Part shown: piece by piece, positions 1 through 11,599 of the stretch | Numbering within the stretch: the stretch's first letter is position 1 | How the letters are laid out: each line of letters begins with the position of its first letter | Source of the DNA: Stratiolaelaps scimitus | Taxonomy: Eukaryota > Arthropoda > Arachnida > Mesostigmata > Laelapidae | Direction: 5' to 3' | Length of the DNA: 64,000 nt | Assembly: GCA_019614645.1 (NCBI GenBank) | Contig: JABWDB010000005.1 | Span: 15,923,001 to 15,987,000, forward strand | Program-made: the position numbers and the translations under genes | Notes under the pieces: model-generated | Databases searched by the model: none | What the model saw: the letters and a program-made list of their open reading frames with translations, nothing else | What the model was told of the DNA's origin: nothing

Positions 1-3000
1 GAGCAATGTTCTCGGTAGAAAACAGAGGGAGTGTCAGGGATACTAAGAAATTTCTCTGGCTACTTGTGGCCTGCTTATGGCCCAACTCTAATAGCCTACC
101 TACCTAGACTTTGACTTAATGCAACACTCCTCTCACCCGAACGAAGGAAATACCTATAAGGACTTGTAAGGTGTCCACGTCGATCCTGAGTAACAACTTG
201 CGGACAGGTTAAGCACGCGGCTGCGTAGCGTGGTAGAGAACAAGGCGGGTTTGTGGGAATTTACCAGTGTTATGCAGCTGATATATAGCTGACACCATTC
301 CCCGTACACGTAATTGATCCAGCACAACGCTGGAGCCAAAAATTACGGGAGGATATTTTCAAGGAGGCGTCTCCTGCAGTCTCCAACCATTAGCTACCTT
401 CATCAACGTGGTCGTTATTCGATCATAGTGAGAGAACGCGGAAGGTGCCGACTACGCGACGACTACGGATACAGCTTTAGAACAAGGAAATATTGAAATA
501 TGATGATACACAATGTCGAATGTTGTACATCAGAAAGCTTTGGCGACCTTTTAAATCAAACGTCATTGCCAGGTGAAGTTTGACCTATTCACACGTAAAT
601 CGTTTGCTTACACGCTCGTTCATACTTTTAGAACTAGACATGAATCGAGAAAGTTGAACATCATTTTGCGCTGAAAATCAGTTGTTCCTTGAAGGAACAA
701 GCCCGAATAAAATGAGTGGAAAATCGATGAATATGTTTCGACAGGGAGGACTTCACGCGGCAAAACATTTACTACAGGTTTAATCGATTCAGAAGGGGTG
801 ATTGGACTGCTGGAGACCCCGGGGGAAGTCCCTTTACTTCAGTACATGTCACGAGCGAACGAGTTGCGATAATTACTGCCGCCTTTGAGCAATTAGTACT
901 GGACAATAGCCCCTTCTTTGGCCTATTCTTTGGCCTACTGTAATTGCACGCACCACTACTAATGAATGCATAGCGAACGACTGACAAATGGGTACCTCTA
1001 CGAATTGACACCAGCGCAGATGAAAGCAGGAGTTGCATCCTACAAAACCATAGGCACCAAACTAATCGACAAACGCACACCTTTGCGATATAGACATGTC
1101 TTGAGTGAGTTTATATCGCCCGCCCGAGAGGGCTCAGACAGTAAAATCTCTTCGAACGGACAAATAGCCATTTGCCAGTGGCAGTGCCGAATAGTCTCGA
1201 TTTGGTCCCAAAATAATCATTATCGTTGCTATGGACGTTAACGACATGTCTTATTACAGGTTCTGAGAGTACGCTAATACCAGCATGCATATAGAAACAC
1301 GTCAACTATCTACTCAAGAATAGGACAATCTTACTCATTGGCCCGACGAGACACAAAATTCCCAGCAGCTAGTCAATAGGCGCGCATCCACCCACCAAAA
1401 ATTGAGCCAAAAATTTGTACGCACAATCTACTGCTTGCATAACTGTCTCGTTACTTACCACTGGAAATACCGGTTTATGCCATTCGAACGCGTATAATCC
1501 CCTACAAACCTACGTCCGTCACGCTGTTGCGTCAGACGTCGGACTCACAATTAAGTAGACACCAGGGCACACGTTTTTATGAACTTTGTTCCAATTGCTA
1601 CGAAAGGGCAGTTCCGCACCCGTTTCGTGCTCCACGTTGTCTCTAGTTCGTCTTTGTCGCCGACCTCTCGGTGGCGCGTACCGTTGCCCCGGCCACGGGC
1701 TGTCACTTACGACTTCGCCAATGCACCAGCGACCGATCTGTAGCTCCGTTGATCTGACACTGAAGAAGGTGGAGGTCCACACCCGTGCGTGCCTTGCCTC
1801 TTCTTCGTGTTATCCGCTAACGCCGGGTTACGACTATAGGGGTTGTGGCGCGGGGAGAGAACCCGAGACCGCTGGAGCTTGACCCGGCCCATAGCCGTGT
1901 TGCACAGCCGCCCGACGCGCCACTACCGATCGTGGTGGTATCCTATGCTTGATGCTGTTATATATATTCGGTTATCGCTTCCACTCTACCATACGTACTG
2001 CTAACTATAATATAGGCAATAGCTAATTAGCAGAGCATTAATGAAGGCGGACAGGTGTAAACAACACGATCGATGAAGCAAAGACGGAACGATTGGTTCA
2101 TGGCTAATTAGGCGACTATCTCCGCCTGGGAGTATAGGCCGGTCATTTAAGAACGGGCAAACGCAACATATGAGAACTTAATGAGAGAAATGCGCTATTT
2201 GCTCTGCGTAATCCGGGTGGTCGCAGGTAAGAACGAACTGCTCTATCTGCATCTTCTCCACCCAGCAGATTTCTCGAGGCCGCAGCGGCTCTGATCTTCG
2301 TGATTTTCATATCATTACGGTGGATCAGCGATCAAATCCAGTGTGTTAGTGTCGATATGATTAGAACCTTGGCATATGGCTCTCGTGAGCATTTTCCGGG
2401 CTCTCGACTCAACGTTGAATTGAACAACGGCGGAACGACGGATTATATCAGAGTTTACCTGCCTGACTGACTTGGCCACTTGCACTGGCGGTCACTGAAT
2501 ATATTAATGCGTTTTACACGCATCATTAATGAGATTATACAATATATAATATAGAAAAAGAAATATCCATAGTTTCCATCTTCATTCCCTGTTCCCTGTC
2601 TATCGAGGCGCGAACGCCGGACACAGCCACTGCGATCTCTCACTCACCGGAATGGGAAATAATCCCAATTAAACCTAATCTTTATCTCATATATATATAT
2701 ATATATATATTATACAATGCGCATATAATTTTATACGAAAATTGCGCTTATAGGGGAGCCTTCAGGCAATCTCTTGTATTATATTATGGCAGTTAACTTT
2801 CGCCGGACATCGAACAGCCAACAACATGTTCTCAAGTTAACACAATTACAAACTTAGCCGCATGTAGCGTGCTGCTGGCCATGTCACTGCGACGTAGCCC
2901 CAGCGATAAGTGTACTAGAAGTATACTATAGTGCTTCAGAATGCTCGGACCACAGGATGATCCGGGATCACAATCAAGTGAAAGTTTATTGTGATATTTC

Positions 3001-3203
3001 TGAAAAGCGAACTTACTCGAGCAAGCGACGCAGAGCTGGCTGGCGTCGGAGGGCGGGGAGGTGTAATGGGGTAAAAATGCATTTCATTGAGGGGATGTCA
3101 CGTTTGCCATAAGCCTTTACCGCAAAGAAAGCCGTCCTTTGGCAACAATAGGAAAATCGAAGGTAGTTCGAGCCGAACTAATCGCTTAGCTGTTGGTGCT
3201 GCT
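1..3203. other. Intergenic stretch, no gene recognised
   Basis: I see no family-recognisable coding sequence here. A GC-richer patch at about 1500-1920 gives overlapping open frames on both strands (98 codons plus, 87 codons minus), but none has a recognisable motif and they look like products of base composition. A (TA)n tract lies at 2690-2714. The stretch may be 3' flank or intron of the minus-strand gene whose last exon ends at 3204. Confidence 0.5.
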
Positions 3204-3363
3204 TTATAGGCCGGCAACGCGGCTGTCTTCTGGAAGCGGCCTTAAACCCGGTGTCGCCTTCTCGTCGTTGTCATCCTCATCCAATATCTGGATAATGCTG
3301 AACCGGTGACGCTGAAGAGGATCAACTTTCATCTGATCTCTCAATCCAATTCGCTTAGTGGCA
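3204..3363 (-). CDS. Probable terminal exon of an unidentified gene
   Basis: On the minus strand a good acceptor (pyrimidine-rich, ending GGTGCAG) precedes an open frame entered with one base completing a codon. It runs 52 residues and ends in TAA at 3204. The peptide is strongly charged and looks like a real protein tail: it contains QMKVDPLQRHRFSIIQILDE followed by an acidic DEDDNDEK run and a proline-containing end. Composition and splice context both favour a last coding exon. I do not recognise the family and could not place upstream exons with confidence. A weak candidate is the minus frame around 3440-3530, but it has no convincing donor. It could still be a chance frame. Confidence 0.45.
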
Positions 3364-4206
3364 CTGCACCAGTAAACACTTAGCAATCGGCGAAAGGGGA
3401 CAAGCCAAATATATATAATACATAGTGGATAATGGGCGTAGAACGTCAATTTTCAAGTCGAACTCGACAAAATATTCAGAAAATGGGAGACCTTCTTGTG
3501 AAAGGCGATTCTGAAGAACCCAGAGGCTGTGAAGCAAATCACTTTCTATGCCCTACACAATTTGTTGGCTTTAATCTATATTTGCTAGCTATCTCTAGCA
3601 TGAGACAGCGTCGCGCTGGCTTGATTAATAGCAAGGTTGGCAACTGAAGGGTCTAAGTTCTCAGTTCTCCAATGGCTTCCATAGATTTCACCCAGTGCGT
3701 GCTCCATAATGATGATACGACTTATAATATGCCGCAGTTATTTTTATCGATTGTTTTCAGTTGTAACCTCTTTCATGTCAAACCCAATTCATGCGTTGGT
3801 CCATAGGAAGCCACGTGCGGACCGCATCCATAAGGCACATGCAGTGGTAGTTCTCGGAGCAACGGCAGTTATTGCAATGGCAGTATAAAGTGATTAGTGA
3901 TACATTTATTAGTATTTACCAATACTGACGTTTACGCAGGAGCCACTTCTTTACCTGGCGATAATCCTCCCGTGTCGACGAAGGCATCCGTTCTTTTGTT
4001 ATGGTCGTCGTCGTCGTCGTCGTTGTTGTTGTTGTTCTTGCCCCATTTGCCGGCGCGGCATAAAACTTCTCGACGTGTGTGTTTATACAGCTTCTTACCA
4101 CGTACGGTATCTGTTTTTGGTTTGGCTGGTTTTCGATTTCATTGGTCGCCTCGTGCAAATATGCCGTGTTACCGCGGGTCCTGCCAGCTCTCTTGACACG
4201 TATTCT

Positions 4207-4258
<52 letters not shown>

Positions 4259-7200
4259 TCATTTTCATGGTGCCTCTGTCTCTCTCTCGTGCGCCCTCTC
4301 GTTTCCTGCCGTTGTCTGCCGGATCTGTGTACGAAGACGATGATTAACATTACGGCCACTGCGACATTTGCTAAGCAATAGATTTTTGACATATTTTTAC
4401 TATACGGGTCTGGCTGATCTGGTTGTGTGCTTGACAAACAATGTCATCGCCATCGACGACGAAGTGTCAACCGGCGAACCAGCTACTGCCGTGGCTCGAT
4501 TGGTGCCATAACGAGCGAGCTGTAAGAACTACCCGGTGACGGCTTTAAGAACGGATGGCGTTGGTGGAATCAACGGTTCAACACTGCCTCTGATGCCTGA
4601 ACGCTTTGCTGCAATGCGTCCGTAGAGAAACATGAGGCAACAGCCGCTATCTCGAGCTAAATTTGCAACGTTCAACTCGCTAATTACGTAGTGTATCAAT
4701 AGTCGATCACGCTTATAAGGATTTAATAAGCATAGCGTCCCTGTTTACCAACCGCTGCTGAGTAGCTGGATCCAATTGATGGATTCAACTGGTTATCGGA
4801 GTGCTAACTCTGAATCGCCACAGCTGAGCCACACTTGTTATTGGAGAACAAAATGTGTATATGTCACAACAATGTTGGCCTCGGCCCCGGTCCCCAACTA
4901 ATCCCCCCCCACCCAAATAATCCCTAGAATTCCTAATTATTGTATGTTTGAATAAATACGTATAATAGGCAATAGCACATATATCTCTCATAAAATTCTG
5001 AGTCGGAACGGTGCATACTATTTGTGTCCTTGTGATCCGAGAGATGTACATTACTCATTTGAAGCTTGTGCTATTGCCAGCCAGATCGTCAACAACTACA
5101 GTCCCATCCCCTGATTAGCCACTACGTTCCGTAGACGACAAAGTGTGATATCAATTGTTTTGCGCCACCTCACGTCCTCCCGATGGTTGCCGGTGAAGCG
5201 CTCGTCTGACGGAAGGAGCTCGAGTGCTAAGAATGCGAACGGCGACTTCGGTCATCAGCTGCGGACATGACGACTGTCACGTCAGAGCATCTCTTGCGGG
5301 GCCACTACACCGTCTTTGTAGCAGTGCATGGCCCGTGCCGGCGCAGTGAGTCAACGTGCAAAGATGCCGTATTGGGGCTGTGCCGTCACCGAAATGAAAC
5401 CTTACGAGAATGTCATCGCCTTCGCAAGTCACGCTGGGTTAACGCGCTGGACAGGTTTACCATATCACGAAACAGCGAACATAGGGGCTCAGTAACGCAA
5501 GGAGCTCAACGCACACAAGGGTCACTATGAGGCGTTATAGTGAGGTGATGATATGTCTGTGGGGTACATCTCATAGCAATGGCTTAGTCGTCGCCGTGTG
5601 CTTCCGGTGCTGCTAATACGGAGTTGCGCAGGCTGGCTGCCACGCGACGAGATAGGCTGCGAAGAAGCATACCTAACATGAACTGGAAAGTTAGTGGAGT
5701 AGGACAACAGACGGTCGTCCACAGCAGCCGTTCAGGGGCAGGCCACGCCCTCGCTTTCAATTCAGCCTTCAGTTTCAGATGGCGCGGTTAAATCAATGCA
5801 GGTAAGAAGCCATCCGCGCATGTCAATTACCCATTCATGGCAGCATATGGGAGCGTGTTTATGTATGTGCGGGTCTTAGCATGGACGTGTCGGCGTTTGC
5901 GTAGGTCTGATGTAACATCTGGCAGGAGCTGCCTAGTTGTCTTGGAACAGGTGTCATTTTTAGGTTGTCACGACATGCGTATAGAACTCATAACTTAGCC
6001 ACACTTGGTGTTAGTACAACGGGTGTGGGCTCTGATTTTGCAGTGTAGACTATCTAAGTAAGTAAGTGATTTGGCAATAAACGCCTCTCGGGCTTGGGGC
6101 AAACACTTCGCGAGTTCTTCCTTTAATTTAAGTCAGTTTCGTGCTGCCATTTTTTGACACCGCTTCTGCCGGAACATATATAGAGAATAGATTACTTCCT
6201 AAAAAGACCATGGAGACTACACATTATTAGATTTATGGGAGTGGTTTTAAATGTGTCTTTGCTTGTCTGCAAAATCGTTGAGGTACAATTATAATTAGTA
6301 ACGAGACAATGACATGAAGCACTTGCGACTCCAGCTGTTTTTTCTATTCTAGCTATAACTATTCAGGTAATTCATTCTAATTCTATTTTTTATTGGCATT
6401 CGCTACGCCCGAAATCTTCCTATTGAAAGTTTTCACTGCGCTGAAACGCAATTAATTATTTGCGCGAACTGATATTGTGAAGGCATAGAAGTACGCCGCA
6501 CAAAACTTACTGAGATGCTTGTGGGGGATGCAACCAGAGCAACCACTGACGAAGTCGTGTCCTCGTGTGAAGATGAGAGAGGTCACCTTGTAGACCACAA
6601 TAAACTACAATTAGTGAGTAAAAGTGTACGTGTTTGTTGAAAAAAAAACATAAATTGCACGTCGTGTTACTTGTACACCCAGTTTCACTATGTTAATTGC
6701 ATCTTTGATATCAACATCCTGCAAAGGCTAAGCATAACAAATACTTACCCAGGCATGCCACTCTACTAGAACGATGGGTGAGGTGTGTGACCCATTCGTA
6801 AGAACATTTTTTCAAGAGCTGTATTGTTCGACGTCTATGTATTGCGCTCATCTTCCAGTGTCTTCGAGGTTTCGGCTATCAAGCTTGCGAAGAAGGCAGG
6901 CAGACGAACGTTTGCAGCTGTTTTGTATCCAGGTCCTTCTTAGTCACAGCGAGTTTGTTCTCAGGACTCACCCCAGGATGTAAAGACACCCATAGCTGCC
7001 GCATGTTGACGGCAAGAAGACCTCAACCGGGCACTTCTTCAGCCATTTGTCTTCGCTCGCCGATCGTCTTCATTTTTGGGGATCACATGAGCGCATTTAC
7101 AATGTGTCTCCTGTTTCTGTCTACTTAATTTCATTGGCTAGAAGGCTAACACATTAATAGCCGTATATACGATTCAACACCATTGTAAAGTTATTTTATT

Positions 7201-8338
7201 TAGAATACTAATCGAATTGTCGAATAAATATTTCGCCCCCCAAAACAGCACACTCAGCGTCGCACATTTTTATTCATTTATTCAATAGTAGCATGTACAC
7301 TTTGAGTTATAGGAGATAGAGTTATTTGAGATCTTCTCACAACAATCTAGCTTTCAATTTAACATAACATAGAGTCACCTTCGAAGGTGAGAGTGAACGA
7401 ACCTGAGAACTCGAGCGTGGCTCATACCCCCCTTCGCTCAAATAGTCTGTTATTTTTCAATCATCAGCCGAAAATGTTGAGCTTTTTTCTTGCATGAGAG
7501 GGAATTGTTTTGTATAAACAAATGCATGAAAATAGTTGCCGTTTTCATTTACTTCAGTGAATAACTCCTTAAGTTTCTACCAATTTCGGACTCGTTTTTG
7601 CGGCCAGACCCCAAACGCATTCCCCATTAGGCATCTCCTGGTACTTATCCGTATGGCTTCCTATGACGACAATGGGAGAATGTTGGCAGGAAAAATCCCA
7701 CCTCCCCGAGGCCACTACACGATGCGACCCGACACCAGCTTGTTTATATCCAAGCTGATCTAAACCGCCGTGCCGCTGTGCCAGCTTTGCTCATTTCTCA
7801 GTGTCATACCTGGCAAGAATCCGCAGGGAAAGAAACGTGGTAAACAATACAAGCTAATCTGAATGTCCCCGTTCCTATCAATGTGCTACCGATTAGTTAC
7901 CCTGTAACACTTGACGTAGCCGTTGTCTCGCCCGCCCTGGCCAGCGCAATGTAAACAGAGATGCATCCATCACTGCCCAACGTCCATATCCACCATTACA
8001 CCACACAAGAACACCCTCATCTGTGGAGTATTCACTCTGGTGAAAGCCCCTGCTGTCATCAGCTGTTCCTTTTCTTTCTAGTAAAGTTGTCCGTTCACTA
8101 GCGAATAGCGATTTTCGAAGGCGATCACAAAGTGAACGTGAAGTAGTGTGCAGCTTTTCATTCGAGGGGGCGAGACCACCGTAGCAGGAAGCTTTCGATT
8201 GCGGCATTCTAGGTAGAGAAGAGCGCGAATCTACCGTAGTTCGGTACCCCCTGTCCTCGCCGGCCAATATTCCGTCGACGACGCACCGTACCCTCAATCC
8301 CCAGCGACTATCGAGGACAACACGTAGGTGAGGACGAA
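3364..8338. other. Intergenic or intronic stretch, no gene recognised
   Basis: Nothing family-recognisable was found. It contains a TCG/TTG trinucleotide tract near 4006-4036 and a (TA)n tract at 4211-4255. These produce spurious repetitive frames on both strands (for example a 173-codon minus frame at 3916-4437 that is mostly YI and T repeats). A GC-richer patch lies at 5200-5800. The last few hundred bases, 7900-8338, are GC-richer and presumably hold the promoter and 5' UTR of the ROGDI gene. Part may also be introns of the minus-strand gene ending at 3204. Confidence 0.4.
4211..4255. repeat. (TA)n microsatellite
   Basis: An uninterrupted AT dinucleotide run of about 45 bases. It creates tyrosine-isoleucine frames on both strands that should not be taken as genes. 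Confidence 0.95.
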
Positions 8339-8438
8339 ATGGCAGCAAACACTGAGACGCGACCCGAGGCGGCAGCAACGAACAACAACAGTGGTAGCGG
8401 CAGTATCGGGGAGATTGAAACGCTCGTAAGTGAATCAT
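7893..8438 (-). other. Long antisense open frame over the ROGDI first exon
   Basis: An open frame of 181 codons runs on the minus strand across the presumed ROGDI promoter, 5' UTR and first exon. It has no recognisable domain, no clear splice context and an Arg/Cys/Ser-rich composition typical of the antisense of a GC-rich promoter. I list it for completeness and think it is most likely not translated. Confidence 0.15.
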
Positions 8439-11400
8439 CTTTCGGCTTATTGCAGCGACTCTTGGAGGAGCAGCAGCAAGATATTCATTATGAACGGCGA
8501 CTATATGCTATTCCGTCCGTAGATTGCCATTTGTAATTAGTTATCTATTTCATGGAGTGGTCCACCGGATCGGGCCGCACTTTAAGGAGTCTGCACCGTT
8601 CCAATAATTACTATACGATAATAATAATAATAATAATAAATGTCGATTATTCCAATCTGCTTTTTCTCGGGCACCATTTTTTCCACTAGAAGTTTCCGCA
8701 GAATATTTGTGAAATTAAATATTTGCAACAACATTGGCCGGAAGGCCTCTTTTGTTAAAAATTGCGTTTTATCGCTAGATACCGATTGATGCATACTGTA
8801 ATATAAAGATGGACGTCGCACAAAGGCTACTACTGATTGCATGCACTTATACGTCGATGTTAAATATACCTATCAGATGGCGATTCAGGAAGCAACATCA
8901 TCATTATGGAGAGCAATATCATGGCCCATGTTACTCTCCATAACTTAATCTCGTCCAGATTATCAATGTGTGCTTATCACGTGTTATCCCACTGGTTTCC
9001 AGCAACGCGAATATGAGTGGCTGCTGAAATTCGAGGTTAACGATATCGTTCAACAACTTCAAGGAGTTATCGCCGTGAGTAATTTATAGGCGCCTGCTTT
9101 ACGGATACAGACGGACAGGCTGTTTCCAGCATTGTCATTCTAGCTCTCTAACCATATATCAAGTGCTAATTTATCTTTAGCCAACGAACTTCTGCAGTAT
9201 ATAAAGTGTCCATCCCTGTCGGGACAGTCAACGTACGTTCAGAATAATAAATAGGTAATGAATCTTTGATGCATACACACACACAAACACAATAACATTG
9301 TGTATATTTGTGTAAACTCTCAACAGGAATGCTCAAAACGATTTCCTCTATCGATCCCCGGTCATCACCAGACCGAAGCTCGCTCCGATAAATTTGTCAT
9401 GCAGAACACCATGTAAGTGTTTTTTTTACGAGCATAACCGGGCTGGAGTCCTGTTAGTGCCTGTTCGATCACAACAACAATGACCTCCAGAAACAGGGTG
9501 GCTGAATGCATCATTTTGAATGTGGGCGGCTCATTTTCGGGTTAATCTATCGACTCGTTTAGCGTCGGTGACCAATTGGCCGTTGAGGCATTGCTCTCAG
9601 TGCTCCAAAATGTGCTCATTTGTAGAATGATGCTGTTTTTTTGCGCTGTATATATATAAATATATATACCTCTGTACGGTACGAATCGGTAAGACGCGAA
9701 GAAGTATCGTTTAGGGCAAAAGTGTTACATCATCATTTTGTCAGCTTCAACGATAAAGCACCCGCACGCCCCGAATTAACGTCGACATCTTCTATTTAAT
9801 TTCAGCGCCGCGTCGGCTGACCAGAGCAAAGTTGTGGCAACTCTAACGGGTGATTCAATTAGTCATGCTGATATTACACTACGCCTGCCGAAACACTCAC
9901 AGCCCAGCCAAAGAACAATTGTGCAAAATGATGCCCAATGGAAGCTGCAGGTATTGGTCGATACCTTAATATAAAGATGGACAATTACCCCGGGCACGAG
10001 GCCTTCCCTCGCCGATTACATTCCTCGTTCAATTATCATTGATTCCAGACAATTGCAGTACATGCTGTATATATATATTTTTTTTTTTATATTTATATAT
10101 TCTATTTAGTACAACCTATGTGCTACGCATCCGTATCCTATGAATTTTTGGCGCTATCGTGTTTTCAACGTTTTTCTTCTCGTCATGTTCGTGTTTTGTT
10201 CACAGCAAATTCAAGATGCCGGCAACCATCTCATGCAGGCGATGAATCTCCTCAACCCGAACCGCGTCGGCGGCCGATTTAAGTTCACGTCAGGGCAAGA
10301 GGTAGGCACGCCAAAGGCGGCACTCGAATTTATCATTACGCTGAGAAGTCGGCAATGTTGTTGAACGAGACAATTTCGAACATTATAATCTACCCAGCGG
10401 GGAAATATAGGCACCTCTGATCTTGTTCTATAATGTATCACACAAGGAATGGTGGCGTTTTTTTGACGAATACATTCGTCGGTGTGAGAACTCAACCACG
10501 CAAACTCAGTAGAATCGCCGTGTCTGCTTCAGGTTCGTAATCTCATGTCCGACGTGATGACGTGCGTAGGCCGCGGCAGGGCCTGTCTGGTGGTGCCCAA
10601 GAAGAGGACAATAGAGGAAATCATGCAGAGCAGAAACATGGTATGAACAGGCAGTCTACTCCCACAGGCACTTGCGTATTGTTGTATTACATATATATAT
10701 ATATTTTTTGTATCTATTATCTTTGTCAATTCGTGGTATATAGAAGCCAGATCGGAGGCCTCTCGAATTCTAGCCAGGTAAAATCCGCCTTTCGTATTTG
10801 GCTTAGTTAAATTTAGCATCAAGAGACTCACAAATTCTGCTTGTCTTCATGTCTTCCACTATACCGAATAGTTGATGATGGCGATGGTTTAATGGCAATT
10901 TTTCCTCGTTCACATTTTTCCCGTCTCTGCTGGGTGCACATAGAAATCGCTACAGCCACCGCTCCCGAATGATGTCGCTGTGAGTTTCTACATCCAGAGC
11001 TACAAGCTCGTGTTTGCTGTTTATCATGTCCAAAAGGATTCTCACGGCCAACAGAAGTTCGACGTTCTCCAGGTACGTACAAAGAACTGCTTTTCATGCC
11101 ACTCAGCGCGTAAACAATTTGTGCTTGTAGTGACTTATTTCGGACGTGCGTGTATTGTCAATGCTAGACCTACCTGTGTATGGCTTATGGGATACGTAAT
11201 AGTAAATGTTCATCGGAAAAAACGCTCGCGTTTTATTTCGTTTGAACTGTAAACGTGATAATCTACAAATCGACAATTAATTCCACCGATTTCATTATTG
11301 CGAATGCCTTCTGACCTTCTGTTTAGGCGGAGTGCTCAGTGCCTTGGCTGAGCGAAGTGTTGGTGCTGTTCACTGTCGCACTACAACTTTGCCAACAGCT

Positions 11401-11599
11401 CAAGGACAAGGTGTGTACTCCTGTCCCATAATTTCCACGAATCTTATATATTTTACCCGTATACTACCCAGGAGCAATTTCCTCTTATATAGATACCGCG
11501 CGACATTGTTTTGTCTGTAAACACTGGCATCACTGAATACGATTTCAGGTGGAGGTCTTCAACCAGTACAACGACTTTACTGTTCCTGACAAAATCTAG
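8339..11599 (+). CDS. Rogdi: ROGDI homologue (Rav2-family), complete, nine exons
   Basis: The family (Rogdi/Rav2) is linked to V-ATPase assembly through the RAVE/rabconnectin complex; the animal protein is cytoplasmic and nuclear and is implicated in neuronal function. Exons: 8339-8425, 9003-9074, 9327-9412, 9806-9950, 10206-10301, 10533-10640, 10956-11072, 11327-11410, 11549-11599, totalling 846 bases or 281 residues (human ROGDI is about 287). Phases are consistent at every junction and each intron is GT-AG. Family-typical segments are [18 protein letters not shown] (exon 2), [19 protein letters not shown] across exons 4-5, [24 protein letters not shown] and [15 protein letters not shown] near the C-terminus. 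The start is the ATG at 8339, giving a variable Ala/Asn/Gly-rich leader of about 29 residues before the conserved part. The gene converges on AKAP10. Nothing is broken. Confidence 0.95.
8904..8943. repeat. Inverted repeat in ROGDI intron 1
   Basis: TTATGGAGAG at 8904-8913 is matched perfectly by its reverse complement CTCTCCATAA at 8934-8943, with a 20-base loop. Function unknown; it may be a small mobile-element remnant or chance. Confidence 0.5.

Noticed and set aside
1519..1882. Overlapping 87- and 98-codon frames on opposite strands
   Set aside because: Mirror-image frames in a GC-rich patch are a composition effect. No motif, splice site or family match.
3916..4437. 173-codon minus-strand frame
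   Set aside because: Most of it is translation of TA and ACG/ACA microsatellites, giving YI and poly-Thr runs, with no domain outside them.
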